Assembly: GCA_003508835.1 (NCBI GenBank)
Contig: PUFA01000070.1
Location: 7,006,001 to 7,070,000 of the forward strand
DNA length: 64,000 bases
DNA from: Eonycteris spelaea
Taxonomy: Eukaryota; Chordata; Mammalia; Chiroptera; Pteropodidae
Direction: 5' to 3'
The first letter of the stretch is position 1, and every line of letters starts with the position of its first letter. The notes beneath the pieces are model-generated. The model saw only the letters and a list, made by a program, of their open reading frames with translations, searched no databases and was not told the DNA's origin. Below are positions 46,716 to 59,055 of the stretch, piece after piece. The translations under genes were made by a program, and so were the position numbers.

Positions 46716-48959
46716 GAAGAAAGGTTTTTAAAGGTGATGGAAAATCTAATATTAAAGCTTAACTATAAAACAATCTTCTTTTTGATATCTATTATAGAGG
46801 AGCTGCCCTAATATTTTCAGTTGTTAAATGAAGCATTTGTTGAATCTCTGCAGTTTCCAGATTGTGTCAGTAATTGTTAGAATAAAAAAAAAAAGTACTA
46901 TATGATTACTACACTAAAGAGTTTAATTCCTAGTTGACCATATTTTCAATCAATGAAAAATAAACCCTGGCATATAATTGAGTGTCAAAATTTATGATAG
47001 AGCTAATAAAAGGTTTGGCACAAGAAGTAAGAAAATCAATATAAGCTGAAATAGTTGACCTTGAGCTTGACTTTAAGAGTGGGTAAAATTTACCAAATGC
47101 TGATCTTGACAACATATGCATAAATGTCATATAATAGTGTCTTTCAAAACAGAGTCAAATGGACACAATGCCATTTTGAGTTAATACTACACACTGTAAA
47201 TAATAGATCTCACTATATGAAGATATTAAATGAAATGCTAGAACTGGGCCAGAATTAAAATTAAGATACAAATTTAATTTTGTCACTGTCATTTGGAGAC
47301 AGATTCATTTTTAAGAGCAGGGTTAAGACTAATACCACTATCCACACAGTGAAACTTGGAACTGTTGAAGTTATTTCAAAAGAAATGTTTTCCTTGTCAA
47401 TAAAAAGTAAAATTCTTAGCAATATTCTTCTTCCTAGCCTTTTCTACCATTTCATTTGTGGTTTATAACAATTTTGATTGCTTAATGTAACCATTTTACA
47501 ATGTGACATTCTCTATCTGACCTTATCTTTACATGGACATAAAGCAGCTGGATCTTGCAAAAGCTCTTACAGACAACAGTAACAAGTGGGTATTGTTGTT
47601 GGATAGTGTATCAAAATTAACTAGGCAGTCCAGTAGAGGTATTCGATAAATTAAAACATCAATGAGAGAGCTACATGGAAACTCCAGCAGGAGTTGTTTA
47701 TCTAGCTTCAACTCTAAGAAATCACATTAATTAAAAAGATAGAGATTTCATTTTTTATTGATATAAATTCTCTGATTTCCTGGTGCCAGGTACATCAGTA
47801 TGCTTTTCATGTGTGGAGTCTTTCAAAAGAAGACAATAGAGAAAGCACAGCGTAAAAAGGCAAAAAGAAAAAAGGTAGAGCCTGTCCTAATCATGCAGGG
47901 TTACTAACAATTCCATAAATAATCTGACCCAACATGACCTCATGCTGTTATCAGCAGAAATATTGCTCTCGTTTGCATTTTAAAAAATTTCCTCTCTTAC
48001 AAATAGTGAAGAAAAGATGAGTTCAGCTAAGAGTTCATTATCTTCCCCCCTCTTTGCATGAGCTTTGGTGAAAGAGAGCATTTGTAAAATATGTTCTTAG
48101 TACGCTGTGCTCCTTTAGCCTTCTATGCGGTAAAATTGATCTCAATCCATTCCATTTTTTAAACACAGAATCACTACCCATAAAAATAGACCTGCTGCCA
48201 TAAAATAAAAAAGACTGTATGCCTCCAGGACACACTTCTGTTAATGGGCCCGTTCCAAGTCCACTGCTTCAAGTATAGGGCAAGAGATATAAAACAATAA
48301 TGTGTTTTCTTTGAAGTTCAGGCATGTATAGTTTATGTGGAATAAGAAAATGCAAAGGTTATCCTCTCCTTTTTGTAAGCTTCATGGAGCAAGGATTTGT
48401 TGTTTGATGAATTTGGTTTTCCTTTTAAACTTTTAAGAAAGTTATAAACTCACCAAAACTTTCCCTTGAAATTTAGATATCTTTCTGAAGATTACACTAG
48501 GATATTTTGACAATATTTCCTGAACAAAATATGAAGCTCTTGGACATATGATCTTGAATTTTCCATTCCTTATTTTTTTTTCATGAATTATTTAAGCATG
48601 AGTAGCACTACCAACTTTACACATGAAGATGACACGTATGTAGAAAACTTTTAAGGGGGAAAAAATACCATCTTATTATTTGGATGGTCTCTCATTAATA
48701 TTTAAATATTAAGAATACTGGTCTTTTCCATCTTTTCTCTCTTTTGGTCTTAGAGAGATATAGTTTTAAGTCATTATCAGGTTTTGTTTCTTTTTCAGAT
48801 GTTTTCACAAAACAGATTCTTGCTAAACTGACTCAGTTCTAACCATGTGGATCATAAAGAAAGCATACTCATGTCCAAAGCTTCTTCTAGGTATTACTTT
48901 ATCCTATTTTCCCCTTTGGAGCCAATTTATTAAAAAAGATATCCAACTTACAATCCTCA
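46716..48959. other. Unassigned AT-rich stretch
   Basis: No gene or named repeat. The open frames here are 60-67 codons and look random. The section 47880-48260 is somewhat richer in GC and shows no repeat features; it could be unique or conserved sequence. Confidence 0.4.
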
Positions 48960-49126
48960 ATTTTTCATTTTTCATTTCCTCCTCAATCTAGTACTAACTG
49001 GTTTCCATCTCCACCATTCTAATGAAATGACTTTGCTAAGGACACCAATGACTGCCATATTGCCAAAACCAATAAGTATGTGTATATATACACACATTTG
49101 TACAAACAGGTGCACACGTGCACGAG

Positions 49127-49172
<46 letters not shown>

Positions 49173-49560
49173 ATACACATTTATTTATCTTAATTGATCT
49201 CTCGCCAACCCTTAAAACAATTGACAGTTTCTCTTCAAAATTTTCTTTTTTCTTGATATCAGATAAAACTCTCTTTTCTGGTTCTCTGTGAAAACTTTCA
49301 GCTTCATTCATTTACTTAAATTCTTTTGAATACTACTAAAGATCAAGTTCCCTTCCCTGTATCTACTCCTTAAATGTTAAAGTTATCCATCTATTTGCTT
49401 TACTCAGTATACAGATTTACCTAGATGGCTTCGTCCAGATCCACTGCTAATGATTCTAAAACTTATTTTCTTAGCGAGACCTCACTCTTATTATTCTCAA
49501 CTGTGCACATTATATCTTTATGCTAGTGTTCAAAGACATGATATACTGAATTGTCATTAG
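48960..49560 (+). mobile_element. L2 LINE fragment with a CA microsatellite
   Basis: L2 text in plus orientation: tcctcctcaatctagtactaactgg, aatgactttgctaaggacaccaatgactgccatattgccaaaacc (49027-49070), then after a microsatellite aattgatctctcgccaaccc and ggcttcgtccagatccactgc. The repeat at 49080-49168 has grown inside it. Confidence 0.7.
49080..49168. repeat. (TA)/(CA)n microsatellite
   Basis: A short TA/CA section followed by a mostly pure (CA)n run at 49131-49168. It generates Cys-Val runs in the minus-strand frames at 48972-49311, which are artefacts. Confidence 0.92.
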
Positions 49561-50024
49561 CGTAAAAATAAAATGCTTAAAATATTCTAGTCTATCCCTT
49601 TTGTACTTTCTACTTATGAAACAAATTCAAAAGTAACAGAAAGTTAACAAATGAAAAGTAAATGTCCTTCTGGTTTGAGAAGAATAACAGCATCACATGA
49701 AGTCTGGGAAATATTAAAAAAGAAATTGGAAAATTTTAGGAACATTTATCATATAGTTACACACAATATATTAATTCTAAGAATTTGCATTTTTTAATCT
49801 TTAAAAGTGGGCAACTGTCCCTGTGACCATATAAAAATCTTCACAATGCCTTCAAACAGCTGTTCTCTGCACAGTTGCATAGCACTCTCATAGATAATAT
49901 CTTAGCTGTTTCTCCATTGTTAGAAGCTCAGATGTCTTCTATTGGCTTCTATTACTGTGCTTAATAGCCTTATGCACATAATTTTGGATTATTTGTGTGA
50001 ATAAAACTAAGAAAACACTTTTAG
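49561..50024. other. Unassigned stretch
   Basis: Nothing recognisable between the L2 and the L1. Confidence 0.35.
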
Positions 50025-50935
50025 ATTCCAGCTTTATTGAAGTATAATTAACAAATAAAATTACACATATTTAATGTGGACAATGTGATGATTTGATGTG
50101 TGTATATATTATAAAATGATTACTACAATCAAGTTAAAAAACACATTCATCATCACCCATACTTTACTTTTTCAAAAGAGCACTTAAGACCTACTCTCTT
50201 AGCAATTTCAAGTATATAATATAGTATCTTCAATAATGTCACTATTTATAAATTAGATCCCTAGAACTTATTGATCTCATAACTGAAAGTTTGTACACTC
50301 TGACCAACATCTTCCTATTCTGTCACCCTCCATTCCCTTGCGACTGTCATTTTACTGTCTAGTTTTATGAGTTTGATTTTTTTTTAGATTCCATGTATAA
50401 GTAAAATCATACAGTATTTCACTTAGCATGGTCCTCGAGGTTCACTCACATTCTCACAAATAGCAGGATTTCCTTCTTTTAATGGCTGAATAATATTGCA
50501 TTATATGTATATACATACCACATTTTTATAACCATTTATTCATTAATAGACACTTAGATTGTCCCCATATCATGAACTTCTGCAATGAATACAGAAGTGT
50601 AGATATCTTTTTGAGGAATTGAAATTGTTGAAACTTCCATACTGTTTTCCATAATGACTGTACAAACTTGCATTTCTATCAACAGTGCACCAGGGTTCTC
50701 TTTCCTCCAAAATTATGTCAACATTTGTTATCTCCTGTTTTTTAGATATTAGCCATCCTAAAAGGTATGAGGTTATATCTCATTGTGATTTTGATTTGCA
50801 TTTCCCTGATAATTAAAGATGTTGAATACCTATTCACACATGTGTCAGTAATTTGTATTTCTTCTTTGAAAAAAAATGTCTATCTAACTCCTTTGCCCAT
50901 TTTTTAAAAGTATTTTAAACTTGTAGCACTATGCC
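50025..50935 (-). mobile_element. L1 LINE 3' fragment
   Basis: Old L1 in minus orientation. Plus-strand text passes from the 3' UTR (agctttattgaagtataattaac, aaattagatccctagaacttattg) through gactgaataatattgcattatatgtatatacataccacatttttataaccatttattc and catactgttttccataatgactgtac to the ORF2 end (cattgtgattttgatttgcatttccctgataattaaagatgttgaatacctattcac). It ends near 50935 without 5' parts. Confidence 0.87.
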
Positions 50936-51439
50936 TAAGATAAACATTTATTACTTGAAAAAGTTTGTCAAATAAAAACAGCAATATAAACCAAAGCACT
51001 ACATAAAAGCAACCCACAATTATGAACATAGATATTTAAATAATTTTTTGTGGACTAGTTCTACTTTTACATATATTTTAATGACCCCTTTGTTCTTTCT
51101 CAATATATTTCATTATGTCTACTATTCAAATGCAGCATCCTGTGATGAGATAGTATAAGTAAGTAGATTAAAAAGGTGTTGAAGTTTTATTATATTTTGT
51201 TTAGTGTCAGAATTCAGCAAATATTTAAACTTTGGGCAGTGACATTTCTACCTCACTTCTGTGATTTTCATTCCTATAAATTATTTTAATTTTACTAGTT
51301 TTAACTTCTCTATTAGTCAATTTAATTTTATGAGTCCTGATTTTTAACTCCAAAAGTAAATATAATATTTCTAGAGGTTCAGAGAAAAACTCTGTGAGAA
51401 AGTAAGAATCTTTTAGTAATAATTACAATTTTTTAGTTA
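50936..51439. other. Unassigned AT-rich stretch
   Basis: Separates two L1 copies. No gene or repeat was recognised. Confidence 0.35.
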
Positions 51440-51880
51440 AAAACCTTTTCTTCTTTTTATTGAAGTAAAATTGCTATATAATATTACCTAAGTTTCCAGT
51501 GTACAACATTACAATTTGATATTTGTATATACTACATAGTGATCATTAGCATCAGTCTAGTTATCGTCTATACAATTGACTCCCTTTACCCATTTCACTA
51601 CCTCCCCAAGCCCCTTTTCTTCTGGTAACCACCAATCTGCTCTCTGTATCTGAGCTTGTTTTGGTTTTGTTTGTTTGTTCATTTTCTATTTTGTTCATTT
51701 TCTATTTTTTAGATTCCACAAATGAGTGAAATCATATGACATTTATCTTTCCCCATCTGACTTATTTCACTTAGTGTAATACCCTCAAGTTCCATCCATG
51801 ATGCAAATAGTAAGATTTCATACATTTCTATGGCCATTGTATATATTCCATTGTGTGTATATATTCCAAATATATATACA

Positions 51881-51927
<47 letters not shown>

Positions 51928-53622
51928 ACATCTTCTTTAACCATTCATCTATCAACAAACATTTTAGGTTGTTTCTATATCTTGTCTATTGTAAGTAATG
52001 CTGCAATAAACACAGGGATGCACATATCAATTCAAATTAGTGTTTTTGTATTCTTCAGCTACATACCCAGAAGTGGAATGGCTGGATTATACTGTACTTC
52101 TATTCTTAATTTTTTGAGCAATCTCCATGTTTTCCACAGTGGTTGCACATATTTACATTCTCACCAACAGTATGTAAGTGTTCTCTCTTTTCCACATCCT
52201 CTCCAACACTTATTTCTTATCTTTTTGATGATAGCCATTCTAATAAGTGTGTGGTTTTGAATCGCATTTCCCTGATAATTAAAAATGTTGAACATCTTTT
52301 CATTTGCTTGTTGGTCATCTGCATATCTTCTTGATAATGTCTTTTCAGATCCTCTGCTCATGTAATGTCTTTGCTATGTTTTAATTGTGTTTTGTTAATT
52401 TTTTGTGTTTTTTTCTTTGTATTTTTTAACTTCTTATTAGGTATCTGATTTCAAATATGTTCTCCTATTCAGTAGGTTGTGTTTTCATTTTGTTGATGAT
52501 TTCATTTTCTGTGCAGAAACTTTTTAGTTTGATGTAGTCCCATTTGTTTATTTTTTGCTTTTTTCTCTTGCTGTTTGAAGTCAGATCTAAAAACAAACAA
52601 ACAAACAAACAAACAAACAAAACATTGCTAAGACCAATGTCAAGATGCTTATCACCTGTTTTCTTCTAGGAATTTTATGATTTTGAGTCTTACATTCAAG
52701 TCTTTAATTATTTTGAGTTAAATTTTGTGTATGGTGTAAGATAGTGGCCTGGTTTCAATCTTTTGCATGTGGCTGTCCAATATTCCCAACATCACTTATT
52801 GAAGAGACTATCCTTTCTCTGTTGTATATTCTTGTCTCCTTTGTAATAAATTAATTAACCATATGTACATGAGTTTATGTCTGGGCTCTCTATTCTGTTC
52901 CATTGATTTATGTGTCTGTTTTTATTCCAATACCATGCTGTTTTGATTACTATAGCTTTGTAGTATAATTTGAAATAAGGGAGCCTGATACCTCCATCTT
53001 TGTACTTCTTTCTCAAAATTGCTTTTTCTATCTGGAATCTTTGTGGTTCTATACAAAATTTTAAATTATTTGTCCTAATTCTGTGAAAAATGCCATTGGA
53101 AATTTGATGGTAATTGCATCAAATCTGCAGATTGCTTTGGGTTGTATGAACATTTCAACAATATTAATTCTTCTAATCCATGAGCATGGACTATCTTTCC
53201 ATCTATTTGAGTCTTCTTCAATTTCTTTCATGAACTTATAGTTTTCTGTGTACAGGTCTTTCAACCTCTTGGTGTTAAATTTATTCCTAGGTATTTTATT
53301 ATTTTGGTATATTTGTAAATGGTACTGTTTTCTTATTTTTTTCTAATTGTCCATTCATTATTAATGTGTAGAAATGCTATGAATTCCTATATATTGATTT
53401 CGTATCCTGCAACTTTATTAAATTCATTTATTAGTTCTAACACTTTTTTTGGTGAAGTCTTCAGGATTTTCTATATACATAATATCATGTTATCTGAAAA
53501 TAGTAATGGTTTTACTTCTTCCTTTCCAATTTGAATTCCTTTTATTTCTTTTACTTGCCTAATTGCTGTAGCTAGGACTTTCATTACTATGTTGAATTAA
53601 AGTAGCGAGTGTGGCCATCCTT
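51440..53622 (-). mobile_element. L1 LINE, 3' arm of a 5'-inverted copy
   Basis: From left to right, the plus strand is the reverse complement of the 3' UTR (ttattgaagtaaaattgctatataatattacc at 51458), the ORF2 C-terminus and the late reverse transcriptase. It ends at 53622 where the minus strand would encode the start of the motif PLSPLLFN, in decayed form. It contains a (TA)n run at 51883-51925 and an (AAAC)n run at 52591-52621. The ORF2 frame is broken by stops and shifts. The sequence right of 53622 belongs to an earlier part of ORF2 but in the opposite orientation, so this and the next entry form one insertion. Confidence 0.87.
51883..51925. repeat. (TA)n microsatellite
   Basis: A pure TA repeat of about 43 bp inside the L1 3' UTR. 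Confidence 0.92.
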
Positions 53623-53769
53623 CATTTATAAAAAATATGAATAGATTTAAAGGGAGAAATTGACAGCAATACAATTATAGTAGGGGGCTTTAATTCCCCA
53701 CTAACACCAATGGGTAGATCATGCAGACAGAAAATCAATAAAGAAATATAAGCCTTAAATGATACATTA

Positions 53770-53828
53770 GATAGATAGATAGATGATAGATAGATAGATA
53801 GATAATTGATAGAGAGAGAGAGAGAGAT
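53770..53828. repeat. (GATA)n and (GA)n simple repeat
   Basis: About 40 bp of GATA units with one shift followed by a GA run, grown inside the endonuclease part of the inverted L1 arm. Confidence 0.9.
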
Positions 53829-54084
53829 AAAACATTCTATTGAAAAATAGCAGAGTACACATTCTTCTCAAGTACATATTGAACAGTCTCCTGGATAGAT
53901 CATATGTTGGGTCACAAAGCAATTCTTAATATTTAAAAAGATTAAAATCATATCAAGCATTTTTCAGACTACAACGGTATGAAACTGAATATCCATCACA
54001 GAAAGAACTGAAAAATCAGAAATGCATTGAGATTAAACAAGATGCTACTAAACAATGTGTCAACAAAGAAATCCAAGGGAATTT

Positions 54085-54775
54085 GATGGTGGGATTGCAA
54101 ATCGGTACAGCCACTGTGGAAGACAGCCTGGAGGTTCCTCAAAAAATTAAAAATGGATCTATCTGCCTTTTGACCCTGTAATTGTACTTCTGGGTATTTA
54201 TCCAAAGAAAACAAAAACAATAATTTTTAAAGGTCTATGCATCCTGATGTTCATGGTAGCACTATTTACAATAGCCAAGATATGGGAACAACCTGAATGC
54301 CCATCAACAGAAGACTGGATAAAGTTATGGTTCACATATATAATGGAATATTATTCAGCCATAAAAGGAAAGAAATCCTACCAATTGCAATGATTAAGAT
54401 GGACCTAGAAGTTATTATGCTGAGTGAAATAAGTCATAGAAAGATAAATATCATATGATTTCACTTATATTTGGAATCTAAGGAACAAAAAAGACAAACT
54501 AATTGAAAACGGACTCACAAATATAGAGGACAATCTGGTGATGGCCAGAGAGGAGGGGTTGGGAGAAAGCAGTGAAGGGTTAAAGAAGTACAAATTAGTA
54601 GTTGATAGATGGTCATGGGAATGGGAAGCGCGGCATAGGGAATATAGTCAGCGGTAATGTAGTGACTATGTGTAGAGCCAGAGAAGAGTCAGAGTAATCA
54701 GTGGGATTATTTCATAAACTATATAAATGTCTAACCAATGTATTATATACTTGAAACTAATAATAAAGTAAAATA
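54085..54775 (+). mobile_element. Nested L1 3' end
   Basis: This insert interrupts the inverted L1 arm. It starts in the ORF2 C-terminal region (gtgggattgcaaatcggtacagccactgtggaagacagcctggaggttcctc), passes ataatggaatattattcagccataaaagg and gatttcacttatatttggaatctaagg, and ends in the 3' UTR (atgtctaaccaatgtattatatacttgaaactaataataaag) with an A-rich tail. The host L1 text is complete on either side: ...caacaaagaaatccaaggg and aaaatgccttgagacaaatg. It is therefore a later 5'-truncated insertion. Confidence 0.85.
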
Positions 54776-55822
54776 AAATGCTAAAAATGCCTTGAGACAA
54801 ATGAAAATGGAAATAATAATATTCCAAAATCTATGGGATGCAGCAAAAGCAGTTATAAAAAGGAAGTTCATAATGATACAGGCCTACCTCACAAAACAAG
54901 AAAAATCTCAAATAAACATCCTAACTTTACATCTAAAAAAAAGACAGAAAAATAAGAACATATAAACCCCAAATTAATAGAAGGAAAGAAATAATAATTA
55001 TCAGAGTAGAAATAAAATATAAACTAAAAAATAGAGAAAATCAATGAAACTATAGGAGCTGGTTCTTTGAAAAATTTTTTAAAAATTGACAAACATTTAG
55101 CTAGTGTCACCAAGACAAAAAAAAAGGGTTAAATAATATCAGAAATGAAAGAGTAGTTAATGAAATGTAAATAAGTAAATGAAAGAGTAATACCACAAAA
55201 ATACAAAAGATCATAAAAGACTATTATGAATACCTGTATGCCAACAAACTGAACAACCTAGAAGAAATAAATTCCCAGAGACATAATTTTCTAAGATTGA
55301 TCCAATAAGAAATAGAAAATCTGAATGGACCAATTTCTAGTAAGAAAATTAAATCAATAATAAAAAACCTCTCAGTCAACCAAAGTCCGGGACCAAATGG
55401 CTTCACTGGTGAATCCTACCATTCAAAACACATTTAATACCTATCCTTTTTAAATTCTTCCAAAAAATTGAAGAGGAGAGAATGCTTCCAAACTCATTCT
55501 ACAAGGACAGCATTAATCTGCTACTAAAACCAGAAAAGAATACCAGGAAAAAAAAGACAATTACAGGCCAATATCCCAAATAAATAACAATTTGAAACTC
55601 CTCAACAAAATGTTAGCAAACCTAATCCAACAATACATTAAAAGGATTATATCCCATAATTAAGAAGAATTTATCCCAGCATGAAAGGATGGTTTAACAC
55701 GTAAACATCAATTAAAGTTATACACCACATTAACAAAGCAAAGGATAAAAATCATATGATCATCTTGATAAATAAAGAAAACCTTTTGGGAATATTCAAC
55801 CTCATTTATGATAAAAACTAAA

Positions 55823-57767
55823 ATTTTAAGATAGTTGTAAATCCAAAAGCATAGTATTAATTTACAATACCATTAAAATTACCTGGACACTTCTATTTCT
55901 CAATACTCTTATGCTTAGTAATTTTTTTCTGACATTTACTAATCTGATATGAAAAAAAATGGTGCCTCATTTCGATTTGAATTTTTTAATATTAAAGAAG
56001 ATTGAGTAACATAATGTATTTACTGTAAATTTATATTTCTTATTCTGGAAACTAATTATTCATATCACTTATTAATTTCCCTTAGTTATTTTTAGAGATA
56101 TTTATATACTTGTAGACTCAAAATTAAATCTCTAACTAGGTAGATAAAAGAAAAAGGGTATTGAACACCAATCCTAAAATAATCTCAAAAATGTCATATC
56201 TTAAAAATAATTTTAGTCTTACTGAAAGGAATTAATATTCTGTTTAATTTTTTAAATGGATAAAGTTAGAAAATTTATTGCTACCATATTGTTGGGCAGA
56301 ATATACAAAAAGTGCTCTCCAGTTGTTACCTATTCTATGACATATAAAGACCATCCTGATTGTACACAATTTGTGGCAAAGGTAACATTTAAGTCAGAGA
56401 TTTGAGAAGGCAGCAATATACTCTCATGGCATAGTCTCTGCAGCAGGTTTTGGTAAAAAACTATTGAACTGAATGTCTATGTGACAGACTCAGCAAGAAA
56501 CAGGAAAAACTGACCCACTGTGGCCCATGAAAACAGAGAAGAATTATGAGCAAGGGGTCAGAAAACAGAAGCTAGTTGATGCATAGACATTAAACATAAT
56601 AATATTCCCTAAGTAATTAACTTTTTAAAATGTATTGTTCTATCAGTGTCCTTCAAAAAATAATAAAAGAATCCATTTTATATTAGAAATTTCAGTGTAG
56701 CAGAAAACACATAAACTCCAACATTTTCTTGATGTTTTCAATAACTTCTTATATGAAATAAATCATTTTACACCATTTATTATAAAGACAAACAAAATGC
56801 AGATGTTGAATTTCTTTTAATCTATTGTGCACAGAGATCATGCTCTATAATACTTTCTAGATATTATCCTGTACTTATTAGAAATGTTCTAAGAGGAAAT
56901 CAGATTGTTATAGATTTTGTAGAAATTGTGATTTAATATTGTCTCAGAAGTTTGGATTTATGTCTTTACAGAAACTGAAGAAACGTGACACAGGATTTAG
57001 ACTCAGATCTCTGACCCTCAGTATTTAAATGCACCTATGAGAAACCAGGCCACAAAATAGTATTTCTCACTATCTTTTTCAGTTCAAATTTTTCTTAACA
57101 ATAAATAAAAGTTTTGTCATTATATTTAGTAGTTTAGGCTCCTATTATGATGATCTATTGGCCTTTTTCTTTTTCCCTACAGCGAAAGAAAAGCGATGAT
57201 GAATTATGTAAGAATTACCTTCAAGGTGTGACCCTGACAGGAATGTGCTTCTGTGCAGAAGAGCTGGAGTTAATAAGTTACAGAAAACGCATAATAATTT
57301 GGAAAATTTAGTGTAACTATGTATTCAGGGAGTTAAGTTAAAGCCAGCTAAACACTTTGCCAAAGCTGAGCCCATTCACTATGCTAGAAACTACACACTG
57401 TTAAATTCCAATATCTGTCACATTGTTCAAATTAATGATGGTTTGAAGAAATAAAATTTGTTTAATTTTTCTCACTGTATCTTTCAGTTCTCCTTTAGGA
57501 TGGAAGGAAAAAAATTATAGGTTGGGAAAGAGAGAAAGTTAATCAGTATAACACCAAAACAGCAAGACATATGAGTAAACATGAACACTTGTCAGTCATC
57601 TGGAAGTCTCCAAGTATCCAGATGTTTGGTATCATATTAACTAACAATTTGAATTACGAATTGAAAATTTTCATTTGGCAGTTTTGGTATCATATAGATT
57701 TTTCTAATATTTCTGTGTTATACCTAAATGTTAGTGCAGTAGAAAAATAAGGGCATCCATTGTAAAA

Positions 57768-57815
<48 letters not shown>

Positions 57816-58744
57816 TTGAAGGAGACATGTTAATGTTCATCAGATACCAAAATGATAGGTGATAAAGTGAAGGTAGCTGACATCTCAACCGTGCATAATT
57901 GGTAGGTACAACTGTATTCAGCAATCATTTCTTAATAATGATTTTGCTTGAATCACTAAAAATCAAAACAATACAGCAGGAAAAAAATATAGGGGTGGGG
58001 GAATAATATAAATTGTAAAGAAACCAAAGGTGCTTTTTAACTGATGTAAGCCAATGCCAGATAATCTGAAGGCAGTTTTTTCTGGCACATCGAAGATTTT
58101 GTTTTTTTACAAGGCTCTTGGTTCTGTCCTCTGCTGTGATAATGTGCTCAGGTACACCTGGATTCTAATTAGTGAAAAGAGGTCTTTGCTAATTGAGAAA
58201 CTCAAACATGGTGCCTCATACTCAGCTGACAAGTCTTACTTAAGTATGAAAAACAGCAGTTACTTAGTATCTATAGTGAGCATTTCTAGAATGGAATAGA
58301 AATAAAAATAAAACATGATGTGTACGAGTTCTAAGTTCTAGCATTTTATGAACTAAAGCTAATAGACAACACTCTAGGGTAAATCATTACACTAGGATAT
58401 TTCCTTTAACTTCCCACATTTTACCATTACCTACCTTCAATTGTTTTGTGAGTGTCCTTAAAAAAGGAAAGGTGGAGTCAAAAGAGACTGGATCATGTGA
58501 CACGAGATGTAGATACACAAATTCGTCAGGTAGAAAATACCTGCAAACACAAATGTGAAACTCTATAGGCTATGGAGTTCTTAGAGAATTCGCTAAGAAC
58601 ACAGTTGATAAGAAACAAACAAAAAGAGAAGTGTGTGTATATGTGTGTGTGTGTGTCTGCACACACATAAAAAGTTTATAATTATAATTAAAACTTATAT
58701 AGCTTTAAATAAACAATATATATCTTTATATAGAAATTGAACAT
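55823..58744. other. Unassigned AT-rich stretch
   Basis: No confirmed gene or named repeat. It holds a (TA)n run (57769-57812), a GT run near 58630-58655, a small exon-like segment (57183-57225, see findings) and an 81-codon frame at 58054-58299 without known relatives. Confidence 0.4.
57769..57812. repeat. (TA)n microsatellite
   Basis: A pure TA repeat of about 44 bp following a short A run. It creates an Ile-Tyr run in the minus-strand frame at 57724-57924, which is an artefact. Confidence 0.92.
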
Positions 58745-59055
58745 GTTGGAGAGTTCCACATGGCAAAGAACTACCTCTGGCCAATAGACAGCAAAAAATG
58801 AATCCCTCAGTCTGATAGTTTTCAGGTAACTCGATGCTGCAAACACCATGTGAGTTGGGAAGAAGATCCTTCTTCAGCTGGGTCTTCAGATGAAAATCCA
58901 ATCTCCTCTGAACCCTGGATTTTAGCCTGTGAAGACTCTAAACTGAGGACCCAGCTAAGTCACGTCCAGACCCCGACCCATGAAAATGGTGAGATTATAA
59001 TTGTTTATTATTCTAAACTACTGTGTGTAAATTGTTAAGCATCAATAGCTACAGA
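58745..59055 (+). mobile_element. MLT1 LTR, 3' half
   Basis: Plus-orientation MLT1 text: gagagttccacatggcaaagaactacctctgg, accatgtgagttgggaagaagatccttc, ctgaggacccagctaagtcacgtccagaccccgacccatgaaaatggtgagattataattgtttattattctaaactactg. The 5' half is missing or too diverged. Confidence 0.8.

Larger units (their letters stand above)
53623..55822 (+). mobile_element. L1 LINE, inverted 5' arm (endonuclease to early RT)
   Basis: Plus-strand ORF2 text starts in the endonuclease domain: KGEIDSNTI-like sequence followed by the degenerate VGDFN region at 53670-53700, then the text around cattcttctcaagtacatattgaacagtctcctggatagatcatatgttgg (53860-53910). After a nested insert it continues with the ORF2 middle (aatgccttgagacaaatgaaaatgg, ggagctggttctttgaaaa, cctctcagtcaaccaaagtccgggaccaaatggcttcactgg) and ends in the RT near ttcaacctcatttatgataaaaac (55796-55820). 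No intact frame remains. A GATA/GA repeat sits at 53770-53828. Confidence 0.87.

Noticed and set aside
48972..49311. Cysteine/valine-rich small proteins
   Set aside because: Product of a CA microsatellite inside an L2 fragment.
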